A stretch of 64,000 nt of DNA from Acidobacteriota bacterium (GCA_029776225.1 JAKOTR010000004.1:49817-113816); one strand, 5' to 3'; shown: positions 18,206 through 27,845, counted from the first letter of the stretch. Numbers and translations: made by a program. Notes: generated by a model from the sequence alone, not told the origin.

Positions 18206-19395
18206 GCACGCGGCCGCCGATCATCGCCCTGGCCCCCAACGACTGGACGGGCAAACGCCTGAACCGGCAGCATATCCTTTCCCGGCTTGCAGCCCGCGGC
18301 TGGCCGGTCGTTTACTCCACGGGCGCCCTTTCCGTGTGGGATCGCGGCAGCTCCCGATGGGCCGAAGCGGGCTGGCTGAACCGCTTCGATTCGATCGAGG
18401 GCGTGCAGGTGGACCGCCCGGGGCGGTTGCCGCCACGATGGCAGCGGCGCCCCGCCTGGGACCACTTCGTCGTCCGCCGCCACGCGCGGCGGCTGCTCAA
18501 GCGGGTTAAGCCTACAACCGCCGGCGTGGTCTGCTACCTTTTCCACCCCGAATACTGGCCGTATGTGGAGTTCATCCGGCCACAGTATCTCGTCTACCAT
18601 GCTTTCGACGCGTACGACGTGATGCCGGGCTGGAGCCCGCAGCTCGCCGAATGGCGGAACGAGGCGCTCCGGCGCGCCGATCTCCGAGTAGTGACTTTTC
18701 AGGGAATCACCCGCTTCTATCCCGAAGAACTGCGCGAAAGCGTCCGCGAGCTGCAAAACGGCGTGGACGAGATTTTCTTCGCCGGGGAGCCCGCCTGCCC
18801 GCCCGACCTCGCCCGTATTCCGCGCCCGCGCATTGGCTACATCGGCGCAATTAACCCGAAAGTCGACTTCAAACTGCTGATCGAGGTCGCCGCGTCGCGC
18901 CCGGAATGGCACTGGGTCGTGATGGGGAAATCGGATCTGGAAACTGAGGCCGCCGCCGGTTCGCACATCGACAGCATGCGCGCCTGGCATGCGTTCCGCG
19001 CTCTCGCAAACGTGCACTACCTGGGTGTGCGCCCGTTCGCCGAGGTGCCGGCCTACGCGTCTCACATGGATGTGAACACCATCTGCTATCGCACGGGAAC
19101 CGACGGCTGGTGGTCCTTCGGCTCGCCCAACAAACTGCACGAGCAGCTTGCCTCCGGCAGGCCGGTCGTCGCAACCCCCATCGAGACTATCCGCCCCTTC
19201 GCCCACGTGGTCGCGCTCGCCGAAACGCCCGCCCAGTGGATCGAGGCCATCGAGTGCGCCCTCGTTTCGGGCGGCGTGGGAACTCCCGAGCAACGCCGCG
19301 CCGTCGCCCGGCAGAATACTTGGGAGCGGAAAGTCGACGTGCTCGAAGGCTGGTTGGAGGAAATGCTGCGCGGCCGTGCGCCCTCCGGCGCGTGA
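18202..19395 (+). CDS. Glycosyltransferase, GT1/GT4-like (GT-B fold)
   Basis: 397 aa. The N-terminal half has IALAPNDWTGKRLNRQHILSR and the sugar-acceptor-domain strand LVYHAFDAYD. The C-terminal donor domain has RIGYIGAINPKVDFKLL, VHYLGVRPFAEVPAYASHMDV and FGSPNKLHEQLASGRPVVATP, the usual nucleotide-sugar-binding loop. It overlaps the wecB stop by ATGA, so the two are translationally coupled, and it precedes the flippase gene by about 60 bp. It probably transfers a sugar to a lipid-linked oligosaccharide. The sugar is not known, although UDP-ManNAc is available from the wecB product. Confidence 0.85.
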   Translation: MSTRPPIIALAPNDWTGKRLNRQHILSRLAARGWPVVYSTGALSVWDRGSSRWAEAGWLNRFDSIEGVQVDRPGRLPPRWQRRPAWDHFVVRRHARRLLKRVKPTTAGVVCYLFHPEYWPYVEFIRPQYLVYHAFDAYDVMPGWSPQLAEWRNEALRRADLRVVTFQGITRFYPEELRESVRELQNGVDEIFFAGEPACPPDLARIPRPRIGYIGAINPKVDFKLLIEVAASRPEWHWVVMGKSDLETEAAAGSHIDSMRAWHAFRALANVHYLGVRPFAEVPAYASHMDVNTICYRTGTDGWWSFGSPNKLHEQLASGRPVVATPIETIRPFAHVVALAETPAQWIEAIECALVSGGVGTPEQRRAVARQNTWERKVDVLEGWLEEMLRGRAPSGA

Positions 19396-19436
19396 AGGGT
19401 CGTTCCTTAACAGGCCGGCCGTATTTTGTTTGGCGC

Positions 19437-19442
19437 TATACT
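19437..19442 (+). promoter_or_regulatory. -10 box (TATACT) before the flippase gene
   Basis: TATACT 14 nt before the ATG at 19457. This would give a leader of only about 8 nt and allow the flippase to be transcribed separately from the upstream genes. Confidence 0.35.
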
Positions 19443-19456
19443 CGGCTGTTTACGCA

Positions 19457-20938
19457 ATGGACAGACCGTTGAAAAAGCTCCTCCAAAAGCTGCCTGATCC
19501 GGGACCGGTGTGGCGCGCCCTCTCGTGGAACTCGGTTGCCACCGCCGGCAAAGTGACTCTTGGATTCGCGCGGGCTGTCATCCTGGCTCGCTTGCTCAGC
19601 CCCGATGATTACGGTCTGTTTGGGCTTTCCACCGTTCTGCTGACGGCCGTCTCGTCCTTCACGAACCTTCGCCTCGGCTCTTCGTTCATCGTCCGCAAAT
19701 TCAACTCCACCGCTGAGCGCAACGCCTTTCTGAACACAATCTGGACGGCCGACCTTGCAAGGTATGCAATCATCTCCCTGCTTGTGATTGCCACTTCCCA
19801 CCACGCGGCGGCCTACATGGGCGATCCGCGGCTTGCGAGCATTCTGTTGATCACCGGTCTGACTCCGCTGGTCACCGGCTTTACGAACATCGGGCTGAGC
19901 GTTCTGCAGAAAGAACTGAACTTCAAGTACCTCAGCTTGCAGGCGCTCGCTGTCGAGTTGATGCAGTTTGTCGTGGGCGTCGCCCTGGCGTGGTATTACC
20001 GCAACGTCTGGGCAATGGTCTGGACTCAACTGGCCATTACCGCCTTCGGCGTTGCAATCTCTTATGTCATTCACCCGTTCCGGCCGCGCTTTGCGTTCAA
20101 CCGCACCGCATTCGCCCAGGCATTCGGCTATGGAAAGCACCTGCTGCTGACGGGGATCCTGACCTTCTTCACGACGCAGTTCGACAAATTCGCGGTCGGG
20201 AAATATCTCGGGACTTCCACCTTGGGGGCCTACCTGATCGCATACCGTCTTGCCACCCTCCCGCTTGAGCTCCTCGGAGAGCTGTCCGACCAGGTCCTGT
20301 TTTCGGCTTACGCGAAAGCTCGCATAGACGACCCGAAAACCTTCCGCCGTTTGTTTCTCAGGGCGCTGAACGGCTGTGTGCTGCTGCTCGTGCCCGCGGC
20401 AATTGGCATGTACGCGGTGGCTCACGAAGCGGTTGTCTGGCTTTACGGTTCCAAATGGGCGCCCGCGGTCCCCATGCTCGAGGCGCTGGTTGCCGTTAGC
20501 CTGACGCGCGGGATTTCCAGAGCCATCAGCCTGGGTCTGCAATCTTACGGGCGGTCCGGCCTGGACGCGGCCGGCAAGTGCGTTGAAGCGGCGGTTTTTG
20601 TACCGTCTACTGTCTTGTTGTCTCAGAGTTTCGGCGCCGTGGGCGCCGCGGCGGCCGGCGCTCTTTCCTACGGCGTCGGAGCCCTCGTCCGGTCGTGCTT
20701 CCTACTGAAGCTTATTCCCGAACTGCGGCGGGATTACCTGCTGAGTTTCGCCAATCACACTGTAATCGGCGCACTGGCGTTTGCTGCCCTTTTGATGCTT
20801 CGACTCCACATGCATGGCGCCTTCGCTGCCTTGCTGGTTCTTCCGCTCTACATTGCCGCGGTGTTCATGACGAACCCGTCGCTTCGCGGCTACTTGCACG
20901 AACTGGCATCGCGCAGCCGCGCGACAGTTGCTCCCTGA
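19457..20938 (+). CDS. Wzx-like lipid-linked oligosaccharide flippase (MOP superfamily)
   Basis: 493 aa from the ATG at 19457; the longer in-frame ORF from 19148 runs back inside the previous gene and was rejected. The N-terminal motif WNSVATAGKVTLGFARAVIL followed by LLSPDDYGLFGL is typical of polysaccharide biosynthesis/export proteins (PF13440 type). About 12 to 14 hydrophobic segments span the chain. Such proteins flip undecaprenyl-linked repeat units to the periplasm. Its place after two glycosyltransferases and wecB fits O-antigen or exopolysaccharide assembly. A Wzy polymerase is not apparent here. Confidence 0.88.
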   Translation: MDRPLKKLLQKLPDPGPVWRALSWNSVATAGKVTLGFARAVILARLLSPDDYGLFGLSTVLLTAVSSFTNLRLGSSFIVRKFNSTAERNAFLNTIWTADLARYAIISLLVIATSHHAAAYMGDPRLASILLITGLTPLVTGFTNIGLSVLQKELNFKYLSLQALAVELMQFVVGVALAWYYRNVWAMVWTQLAITAFGVAISYVIHPFRPRFAFNRTAFAQAFGYGKHLLLTGILTFFTTQFDKFAVGKYLGTSTLGAYLIAYRLATLPLELLGELSDQVLFSAYAKARIDDPKTFRRLFLRALNGCVLLLVPAAIGMYAVAHEAVVWLYGSKWAPAVPMLEALVAVSLTRGISRAISLGLQSYGRSGLDAAGKCVEAAVFVPSTVLLSQSFGAVGAAAAGALSYGVGALVRSCFLLKLIPELRRDYLLSFANHTVIGALAFAALLMLRLHMHGAFAALLVLPLYIAAVFMTNPSLRGYLHELASRSRATVAP

Positions 20939-20954
20939 CCGCCCCCTGCCGCCG

Positions 20955-22916
20955 TCAACGCGTGAGATACCGGATCCACACCTGCATTGCCGTGGGCTCG
21001 CGGTTCGCGAACGTGTAATAGGGGATGAATGTCAGCTCGGTTTCGCGCGCCGGTTTGGGCCGCGCCAGGGGACTATAGAGCGGCTGCGAGGCCGTCGGCG
21101 TTCCCGTCACCGCGCCCCGATGCTTGAGCACCATCACCCCGCCCAGCAGGTCCCGCCGGAACTCCTCGGAAAAGCTGCCCGAAAGATCCTGCCGCAAGAG
21201 CAGCGAAACATCGTAAAGCGAATCGATGCCCTTCTGATCGATGGCCTCCATGCAGTAAACCAGCGGCCCCCGCTCGATTGCCGCCTTCCCCGTCCCCTCG
21301 GGCACCCGCGGGTTCGCCGCAGTCAGCCGCGGCCTCATGTCAAACGTGAGCACGATGCGGTCGCCCGCCGCCCAGCGCCGCCGGATCGGCAGATACTCGC
21401 CGGGGGTGGGTGCGGGGCGGCTGTCCACCTGCGCCGCACTCGTCCAGCCGGGGATGCGAACGAACACCGTGAACTCGGCCGGAACCGCCGGATTCACCGT
21501 AATCTCCACCCGGCCGTCCCACGGATAATTCGTCTTCTGCACGAGCCTCAGCTTCGTGCCGTCGTGCAGGCGCCAGTCGAGTTCACTCGAGTGGTAGAGG
21601 TGAACGTAAACGCCCTCATCGGACGTGCCATACATGTAGCCGGGCAGCGAAGCGAATAAGCGCTCCAGATTGGGCGGGCAGCAGGTGGTGCTGTACCACG
21701 GGTTGCGGATCCTGTCCTCGCCCGAAATCAGTTCGAGCGGGTTGCGGTAGCAGTACAGCTTGCCGTCGAGCGACATCCCGGAGTTCGCCCCGTTGTACAG
21801 CGCGCGCTCCAGCACGTCCGTGTAGCGCCCTTGGCCGGTGGCCGCCAGCATCCGCCAGTTCCACATGATGTTGCCGATGGCCGCGCAGCTCTCCGTGTAC
21901 GCCGCGATGTTCGGCAGCTCGTACGGCTCCCCAAAGGCCTCGCCCGACGCCCGCGAGCCGACCCCACCGGTGATGTACAGCTTGCGCCGGACCATGTCCT
22001 CCCAGAGCAGCTCCAGCGTCTTCCAGTACGCCGGATCGCCCGTCTCCAGATAGTAGTCCGCCGCGCCGCAACAGGCATACATGGCGCGCACAGCGTGACC
22101 TTCGAGCTTCGTCCGCGACGTGAACGGCTTCCCGCTGAACATGTAGACCAACTGGCGCTCCGAAACCTTGAGGCGTTCCCCGTCGCCGCGCAGCAGGTAG
22201 CCGGCCAGATCCAGATAGCGCCGTTCGCCCGTGGTTCGGTAAAGCTCCACCAGCGCCATTTCGAGTTCCGGGTGGCCCGCCAGAAGCGGCTGTTTGTCCG
22301 GTCCAAAATCGCGGCACAGGTAGTCGGCGAACTTGATGCCACCCTCCAGCAGCCGCCGGTTGCCGGTTGCGCGGTAGTACGCGATGGCGGCCTGCAGCAG
22401 GTGGCCGAGGCAGTACAGCTCGTGCCCGGTCTCCATGCGCTTGAAGCGGTCCGCCTTCCGCTCTTCCACCCAGTAGGTGTTCAGGTATCCGTTTGGCTCC
22501 TGCGCCGCCAGGATTTCGTCCGTCAGCCTGTCGAAGGTGGCGCGCAGCTTGGGATCGTCGCCCGACTGCAGCACGAACGCCGCCGCTTCCATCCACTTGT
22601 AGATGTCGGAATCGGTGTAAAGCGGCCCGCGGCGCGGAACGTTCTTGCGGCCCGAAAGCCTGCGGAAATTGTCGACGATCCCGTGCTGTTCCAGCAGCTC
22701 GAGCAGCGACGGAATGCTCGCCTCCACGTTGACCTTCATGCGCGCCGTCCAAAAACCTTCGCCCATCTTCACCGCGCGGACCGGCACGTTGCGCAGCTTC
22801 GCCCGCGGCGAGCGGGCGACGTCCAGAATCCCCGCGTCCCGCTCCGCCGGGGCCTGCGCATTTACCAGGGCCAGGGCGCCCATCCCAGAAGCCAGCACTT
22901 CCCGCCGCGTCATCAT
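20955..22916 (-). CDS. GH127 beta-L-arabinofuranosidase-like (DUF1680), exported
   Basis: 653 aa from the ATG at 22916, preceded by GGAGGG. The N-terminus MMTRREVLASGMGALAL is a Tat-like signal. The chain is an all-alpha barrel followed by a beta-sandwich region. It carries the zinc/thiolate active-site elements of GH127: ESCAAIGN (catalytic Glu and first Cys) and TTCCPPN (paired Cys). The N-terminal part has GFWTARMKVNVEASIPSLLE. These enzymes release terminal beta-L-arabinofuranose from plant cell-wall glycoproteins and related glycans, in the periplasm here. It stands between glycan-synthesis genes but is transcribed the opposite way, so it is probably an independent unit. Confidence 0.9.
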   Translation of the reverse strand: MMTRREVLASGMGALALVNAQAPAERDAGILDVARSPRAKLRNVPVRAVKMGEGFWTARMKVNVEASIPSLLELLEQHGIVDNFRRLSGRKNVPRRGPLYTDSDIYKWMEAAAFVLQSGDDPKLRATFDRLTDEILAAQEPNGYLNTYWVEERKADRFKRMETGHELYCLGHLLQAAIAYYRATGNRRLLEGGIKFADYLCRDFGPDKQPLLAGHPELEMALVELYRTTGERRYLDLAGYLLRGDGERLKVSERQLVYMFSGKPFTSRTKLEGHAVRAMYACCGAADYYLETGDPAYWKTLELLWEDMVRRKLYITGGVGSRASGEAFGEPYELPNIAAYTESCAAIGNIMWNWRMLAATGQGRYTDVLERALYNGANSGMSLDGKLYCYRNPLELISGEDRIRNPWYSTTCCPPNLERLFASLPGYMYGTSDEGVYVHLYHSSELDWRLHDGTKLRLVQKTNYPWDGRVEITVNPAVPAEFTVFVRIPGWTSAAQVDSRPAPTPGEYLPIRRRWAAGDRIVLTFDMRPRLTAANPRVPEGTGKAAIERGPLVYCMEAIDQKGIDSLYDVSLLLRQDLSGSFSEEFRRDLLGGVMVLKHRGAVTGTPTASQPLYSPLARPKPARETELTFIPYYTFANREPTAMQVWIRYLTR

Positions 22917-23014
22917 ATCGAGCCCTCCTTCACAGATCACGAACCTATCACACCGCCAGGACAATCGGAAGGCGCAACCGAAACGGCGCCCGCGGCCCCG
23001 GCAAAAGCACGTGT

Positions 23015-23020
23015 TACTAT
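23015..23020 (+). promoter_or_regulatory. -10 box (TACTAT) of gmd
   Basis: TACTAT exactly 6 nt before the ATG at 23027, giving a predicted leaderless transcript. No Shine-Dalgarno sequence. Confidence 0.5.
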
Positions 23021-23026
23021 GTCTCC

Positions 23027-24034
23027 ATGACTCGGAAACGCGCACTAATAACCGGCATTACCGGACAGGACGGTTCTTATCTCGCCGAATTTCTCTTGTC
23101 AAAAGGATATGAAGTCTACGGAATTGTTCGCCGCGTAGCCTTGGAAGACCCTGAAAACCGTCTGGCGAGGCTGGCCGGAATCCGGCACCAGTTGCAACTG
23201 CGCGCGGCCTCCCTGGAGAGCTATCCGAGCCTGTTTCAAGCCGTTGCCGCGATCAAGCCCGACGAGTGCTATCACCTCGCCGCCCAGAGCTTCGTCACTT
23301 ACTCATTTGACGACGAATTTTCGACTCTGAATACAAATATTAACGGCACACATTTTCTGCTTTCCGCCATCAAAACCATCTGCCCCGAATGCCGTTTCTA
23401 TTTCGCCGGATCGAGTGAAATGTTCGGAGCCGCCCAGGAAAGCCCGCAAACCGAGCGCACCCCCTTCCACCCGCGCTCCAGTTATGGGATCAGCAAAGTA
23501 GCGGGCTTTCATCTCACGCGGAATTACCGCGAGGCCTACGGCATCCACGCTTCCAGCGGCATCCTGTTCAACCACGAATCGCCGCGCCGCGGGTTCGAGT
23601 TCGTAACCCGCAAGATCACTTCCGGAATCGCCCGCATCCTCGCCGGGCGCGCGACCGAACTGAGGCTGGGCAACCTGGACGCCAAGCGCGACTGGGGCCA
23701 CGCCAGAGACTACGTGCGCGCCATGTGGCTCATGCTTCAGCAGCCCGAACCCGACGATTACGTCATCGCCACCGGAGAGACCCACTCGGTACGGGAATTT
23801 GTCGAGCTGGCCTTCGACTACGCCGGCCTGGATCACCGGAAATACGTGGTCGTCGACCCGGAGTTCTTCCGCCCCGCGGAAGTGGCGCTGCTGCTTGGCG
23901 ACGCCAGCAAAGCGAAGGCAAAACTCGGCTGGAGCCATAGCATCGGTTTCGAAGCGCTGGTTCGCGAGATGGTGGATGCCGATTGCGCCGCCCTCGGCGT
24001 GGAGAGGCGGCGAGGCGCGACGTTCGGAGGGTAG
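23027..24034 (+). CDS. gmd: GDP-mannose 4,6-dehydratase
   Basis: 335 aa, extended short-chain dehydrogenase fold. ITGITGQDGSYLAEFLLSKGY is the NADP-binding start, and YEVYGIVRR follows as in Gmd. The active site is SSYGISKVAG (Tyr and Lys of YxxxK) with an upstream FAGSSEMFG serine region. It also has LFNHESPRRGFEFVTRKIT, the GDP-mannose-binding segment of the family. The product GDP-4-keto-6-deoxymannose feeds fucose, rhamnose or perosamine in surface glycans, which fits the neighbouring glycosyltransferases and flippase. No downstream fcl/GMER gene follows directly. The reading frame begins at the predicted transcription start. Confidence 0.95.
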   Translation: MTRKRALITGITGQDGSYLAEFLLSKGYEVYGIVRRVALEDPENRLARLAGIRHQLQLRAASLESYPSLFQAVAAIKPDECYHLAAQSFVTYSFDDEFSTLNTNINGTHFLLSAIKTICPECRFYFAGSSEMFGAAQESPQTERTPFHPRSSYGISKVAGFHLTRNYREAYGIHASSGILFNHESPRRGFEFVTRKITSGIARILAGRATELRLGNLDAKRDWGHARDYVRAMWLMLQQPEPDDYVIATGETHSVREFVELAFDYAGLDHRKYVVVDPEFFRPAEVALLLGDASKAKAKLGWSHSIGFEALVREMVDADCAALGVERRRGATFGG

Positions 24035-24064
24035 CGTCCCCCGGCGCGCCCTGCTGCGCGTCTC

Positions 24065-24070
24065 GGTACA
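24065..24070 (+). promoter_or_regulatory. -10 box (TACAAT) of the SMP-30 gene
   Basis: TACAAT 12 nt upstream of the ATG at 24083. This placement favours that ATG over the in-frame ATG at 24071, which would lie upstream of the transcription start. Confidence 0.4.
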
Positions 24071-24082
24071 ATGACTCTCGCC

Positions 24083-24949
24083 ATGCGACTTCTGTTTCCC
24101 CTTCTGATTGGATGCAGCCTTGTCGCCGCGCAAGACTTTTCGGACCTCAACGTCGAGAAGGTTGCCGCCGGCTATAAATTCACCGAAGGGCCGATCTGGT
24201 CCCGCGCAGGCTACCTGCTCTTCAGCGACATCCCGCAGAACAAAATCCTGCGGCTGACGCCCGGCAAGCCGGTGGAAACCTTCCGGGAGCAAAGCAACGG
24301 CGCGAACGGAAACGCCTTCGACACCCAGGGACGGCTGTACACCTGCGAGGGCGGCGCCCGCCGCGTCACCCGCACCGACAGAAACGGCAAAATCGAAGTG
24401 CTCGCCGACCGCTTCGAAGGCAAGCGGCTCAACGCGCCCAACGACATCGTCGTGCGCCGGGACGGCCATGTCTATTTCACCGATCCCGCCTTCGGCGCAT
24501 CGGAGGACACGCGCGAGCTCGATTTCTACGGAGTGTTTCACATCACCCCGAGGGGGCAACTCGAGCTGATTGCCAAGCCGAAAGGGCGCCCCAACGGAGT
24601 GGCCCTCTCGCCGGATGGCCGCATCCTCTACGTGGCCAACACCGACGAGCGCAACGTGCGCGCCTACGATCTCGACAGAAGCGGTAAAGCGTCCAACGAG
24701 CGTGTACTGATCTCAAACATCGAGGGCGGCCCGGACGGGATGAAGGTGGACGAGAAAGGAAACCTCTACATCGCTGCTAAAACCCTCGTCATCTACTCGC
24801 CCGGCGGAAAACTGCTGCACAGAATCGAGCTCCCCGAGATACCCTCGAACTGCGCGTTCGGAGACCCCGACCTGCAGTCGCTGTACATCACCGCACGTAC
24901 TTCGCTCTACCGGGTCCGGCTGAACGTGAAAGGGTCTTTGCCATACTGA
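24083..24949 (+). CDS. SMP-30/gluconolactonase-like protein, secreted
   Basis: 288 aa from the ATG at 24083, giving a clean Sec signal MRLLFPLLIGCSLVAAQ. The mature part is a six-bladed propeller of the SMP-30/lactonase type. It has FTEGPIWSRAGYLLFSDIP (calcium ligand Glu), RLNAPNDIVVRRDGHVYFTDP (Asn/Asp ligands), and PNGVALSPDGRILYVANT. Members hydrolyse sugar lactones or related esters. Export to the periplasm fits oxidative sugar catabolism there. The 3' end contains the putative -10 box of the following NUDIX gene, whose GTG lies 4 nt after this stop. Confidence 0.88.
   Translation: MRLLFPLLIGCSLVAAQDFSDLNVEKVAAGYKFTEGPIWSRAGYLLFSDIPQNKILRLTPGKPVETFREQSNGANGNAFDTQGRLYTCEGGARRVTRTDRNGKIEVLADRFEGKRLNAPNDIVVRRDGHVYFTDPAFGASEDTRELDFYGVFHITPRGQLELIAKPKGRPNGVALSPDGRILYVANTDERNVRAYDLDRSGKASNERVLISNIEGGPDGMKVDEKGNLYIAAKTLVIYSPGGKLLHRIELPEIPSNCAFGDPDLQSLYITARTSLYRVRLNVKGSLPY
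24942..24947 (+). promoter_or_regulatory. -10 box (CATACT) of the NUDIX-mutS2 unit
   Basis: CATACT 6 nt before the GTG at 24954, embedded in the last codons of the SMP-30 gene. It predicts a leaderless GTG-start mRNA. Confidence 0.35.
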
Positions 24950-24953
24950 AATT

Positions 24954-25382
24954 GTGGAAACAGGCAGACGGTATCCCGAACGGCCGATTCTGGGCGTCGG
25001 GGCAATTATTGCGGACGGGGGCAGCGTAGTGCTGGTCGAACGCGGGACCGAGCCGCTCAAAGGGGTCTGGTCGCTGCCGGGCGGGATCGTGGAAGTCGGG
25101 GAATCCCTGAAGGATGCGGTCCGCCGCGAGGTGCGGGAAGAGACGGGGCTCGACGTGGAGCCGCTTTCCGTCGTTGAGGTGTTCGAAAGAATCATTCCCG
25201 ACTGCAACGGGCGGACGGAGTATCACTACGTGTTGATCGATTATCTCTGCCGGCCAACCGGCGGTGAATTGCGGGCGGATTCCGACGCGAGCGACGCCCG
25301 CTGGGTGCCCCGGAACGAGCTGGCCTCCTACCGGATCACCGAGGGAACGCTAGGCGTGATCGAAAAGGCTTTGGCCCTATGA
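24954..25382 (+). CDS. NUDIX hydrolase
   Basis: 142 aa from a GTG. The full NUDIX box is present: GGIVEVGESLKDAVRREVRE runs into ETGLDV, with the metal-binding glutamates in REVREE. The family hydrolyses nucleoside diphosphates linked to other groups, including ADP-ribose and oxidised nucleotides. The N-terminal RPILGVGAIIADGGSVVLVER and a FERIIPD segment resemble ADP-ribose or MutT-like house-cleaning enzymes. Its stop overlaps the start of mutS2 by 4 bp (ATGA), so the two are coupled. Confidence 0.9.
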   Translation: METGRRYPERPILGVGAIIADGGSVVLVERGTEPLKGVWSLPGGIVEVGESLKDAVRREVREETGLDVEPLSVVEVFERIIPDCNGRTEYHYVLIDYLCRPTGGELRADSDASDARWVPRNELASYRITEGTLGVIEKALAL

Positions 25383-27799
25383 ATACCAGCGGCGAATTGC
25401 TCGAATTCGACCGGCTGAAAGAACTGCTCGGGCGCCACATTGCAAGCCCGCTCGGGCGCGCGGAACTCGAAAAGGTCGAGCCGGTGAACGACCGCGCCCG
25501 CGCCGAACAGATGCTCGCCGAAGCGGCGGAGGCCGTGCAGTATCTCGAGACGGCATCCCGGCCGCAACCGGCTTCGCGCGGCGCCGCTGTGCGGATTCGC
25601 TTCGGCGGGTTCCCGGAAGTGGGGGAAGCGGTCCGCAAGCTGCGCATCGAAGGCGCCTCTCTCGAAGCCAAGGAAATCTTCGAGCTGACGGGCGTGCTGG
25701 ACCGCGCTTCCGACGTTCGTTCGCTCCTGCTCGCCGCCGCTGGGCGTTTTCCCAAGCTCGGCGCTCGCGCCGCGGCAATGGGCGAATTCCGCCCGCTGCT
25801 TCGCGACCTCTCCGGAAAAATCCTGCCGGACGGCACGGTCTCCGATAATGCCAGCGTTCTGCTGGCGCGCTTGCGGCGCGACATCGAACGGCAGAAGCTC
25901 CTGATTCAGGAATCGCTTGAACGGTTCCTCCGCGCGCACCGCGAAGAAGGCGTGTTGCAGGAGGAGTTCGTCACCATCCGCAACGAGCGGTTCGTGATTC
26001 CCGTGATCGCGGGGCAGCGGCGCAGAATCGATGGCGTGATTCACGGCGCGAGCGGCAGCGGGCACACGCTTTTCATCGAGCCGCTGGAAACCATCGAGCT
26101 GAACAACGAACTGGTCCGCCTCGCCGAGGAGGAAATGCGCGAGGTGCACAGGATCCTGCTCGAATACACGCAGCGGCTGCGGGACTACAGCGAGGCGATC
26201 GGCCGCACGCTGGCGATCCTCGGCGAACTGGAGATGCTGTTTGCCAAGGCCGCTTTCGCCCTCGAGTTCGGCTGCACCATTCCGCGCTTCAGCAGTCCCG
26301 GCAACCGGCGCCTCATGCTGCGCGATGCGCGCCACCCTCTGCTTGAAGACGTGCTGCGGCGGCAACACAAGACCGTGATTCCGGTCTCCGTGACTTTGGA
26401 AGGCGAGCAGCGCACCCTGCTCATCAGCGGCCCGAACAGCGGCGGGAAAACGGTAACCCTGAAAACGGTGGGACTGCTGGCGCTAATGGCGCAGGCCGGG
26501 CTGCCCGTCCCCTGCGCAGAGGCCGAATTCCCGTTCTTCGACCAGGTGCTGGCGGATATGGGAGACCAGCAGTCGATCCAGGAAAGCCTCAGCACGTTTT
26601 CCGCGCACATGTCGCGCCTGCGGGACATCGTGAACGAAGTGACTCCGGATTCGCTCGTGCTGCTCGATGAACTCGGGCGGGCGACCGATCCCGAGGAAGG
26701 CGGCGCCCTCGGCGTCGCGATTCTCGACCACTGCCGCTCCTCCGGGGCCTTTTCGCTTGCTTCCACCCACCTGCTGGCGCTCAAAATTTATGGCGCGAAC
26801 ACCCCGGGCGTGCTCAACGCATCGATGGGCTTCAACGAGGAGACGCTCGAACCCACGTACTTTCTGCGCGTGGGCGCGCCCGGCAAATCGGCCGGCATCG
26901 ACATTGCCCGCCGCCTCGGCTTGCCGCAGCCGCTGCTGGAGAAGGCGCGGGCGGCGCTTAGCACGCGCGAGCAGGACCTGGCGCGCTTCCTGAGCGAACT
27001 GGACCGCCGGCTCAAGGAAGTTGCGCGGCTTCAGGAAGAACTCGAGCGTGACCGCGAGCGCCTCGCCGCGCGCGAAGCGGCCCTCGCTGAAGAGTGGGCG
27101 AAAAAGGAAGCCGCCAAGATCCGGGAGCTGGAGCGGCAATGCGAACTCGTGCTTGCGCGTTTCGAGTCGCAGGCGCAGGAAACCATCGAGAAGATCGCCG
27201 CCGTGCCCGAGCGCAAGAAGGCGGCGGCCCAGGCGCAGCGCAGCGTGGCCAAAGTGAAACGGGAACTGCGGGAAGAGATCGAAACGGCCGTGCTCTCGGT
27301 CCGGGCTGATGCGCAGGCTGGGGAAATCGAGCCTTTCAAGATCGTGGAAGGAGCGCGGGTGCGGCTGAAAAACGTTCGCGAGCCTGCGCGGGTGCGGCGG
27401 ATTCTCGGCGAGGACCTGATTGAGGTCGAGGCCGGATTCCTGAAGCTCCAGGTGCCGGTCGACGACGTGCTGGAAGTGCTGCCCGGTCCGGCTGAAGGCG
27501 CGAAGCTACCGAAAAACGTCTCATTCCGGCCGGCGGGACCGGACGGCTACGTGAACGTCCGGGAAATCAACGTCATCGGCAAGCGCGCCGAGGAGGCCCG
27601 CGAAGAGGTCGACAAGTTCCTCGACAGCGCCGTGCTGGCGTCGGTCAGCCGCGTACGCATCGTACATGGGCATGGCATGGGGATCCTGAAGCGCGCTATC
27701 GCGGAGCTGCTCTCAACTCATCCGAGCGTTGAGAAGTTCTACCCCGCCCCGCAAAACGAAGGTGGAGCGGGCGCAACCATCGTTGAGCTGAAAGAGTAG
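25379..27799 (+). CDS. mutS2: Endonuclease MutS2
   Basis: 806 aa, close to the usual length. It has the MutS core without the mismatch-binding domain. The Walker A motif GPNSGGKT is at residues 351-358, followed by DMGDQQSIQESLSTFSAHM, a LLDELGRATDPEEG Walker B, and STHL. A long coiled coil runs from about 500 to 640. The C-terminal Smr nuclease domain has VRIVHGHGMGILKRAI. MutS2 inhibits homologous recombination and has also been linked to rescue of collided ribosomes. Its ATG overlaps the NUDIX stop by 4 bp. A perfect 8-bp-stem hairpin follows the stop. Confidence 0.95.
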   Translation: MNTSGELLEFDRLKELLGRHIASPLGRAELEKVEPVNDRARAEQMLAEAAEAVQYLETASRPQPASRGAAVRIRFGGFPEVGEAVRKLRIEGASLEAKEIFELTGVLDRASDVRSLLLAAAGRFPKLGARAAAMGEFRPLLRDLSGKILPDGTVSDNASVLLARLRRDIERQKLLIQESLERFLRAHREEGVLQEEFVTIRNERFVIPVIAGQRRRIDGVIHGASGSGHTLFIEPLETIELNNELVRLAEEEMREVHRILLEYTQRLRDYSEAIGRTLAILGELEMLFAKAAFALEFGCTIPRFSSPGNRRLMLRDARHPLLEDVLRRQHKTVIPVSVTLEGEQRTLLISGPNSGGKTVTLKTVGLLALMAQAGLPVPCAEAEFPFFDQVLADMGDQQSIQESLSTFSAHMSRLRDIVNEVTPDSLVLLDELGRATDPEEGGALGVAILDHCRSSGAFSLASTHLLALKIYGANTPGVLNASMGFNEETLEPTYFLRVGAPGKSAGIDIARRLGLPQPLLEKARAALSTREQDLARFLSELDRRLKEVARLQEELERDRERLAAREAALAEEWAKKEAAKIRELERQCELVLARFESQAQETIEKIAAVPERKKAAAQAQRSVAKVKRELREEIETAVLSVRADAQAGEIEPFKIVEGARVRLKNVREPARVRRILGEDLIEVEAGFLKLQVPVDDVLEVLPGPAEGAKLPKNVSFRPAGPDGYVNVREINVIGKRAEEAREEVDKFLDSAVLASVSRVRIVHGHGMGILKRAIAELLSTHPSVEKFYPAPQNEGGAGATIVELKE

Positions 27800-27818
27800 G
27801 GCCGGGGTATCCCGGCCC
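27799..27818 (+). terminator. Hairpin after mutS2
   Basis: GGGCCGGG, loop GTAT, CCCGGCCC: a perfect 8-bp stem that begins at the last base of the mutS2 stop. There is no T-run, so termination may be incomplete or Rho-assisted. Confidence 0.5.
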
Positions 27819-27845
27819 GCCAGGAAGCGGCGCCCCCGGCGCAAA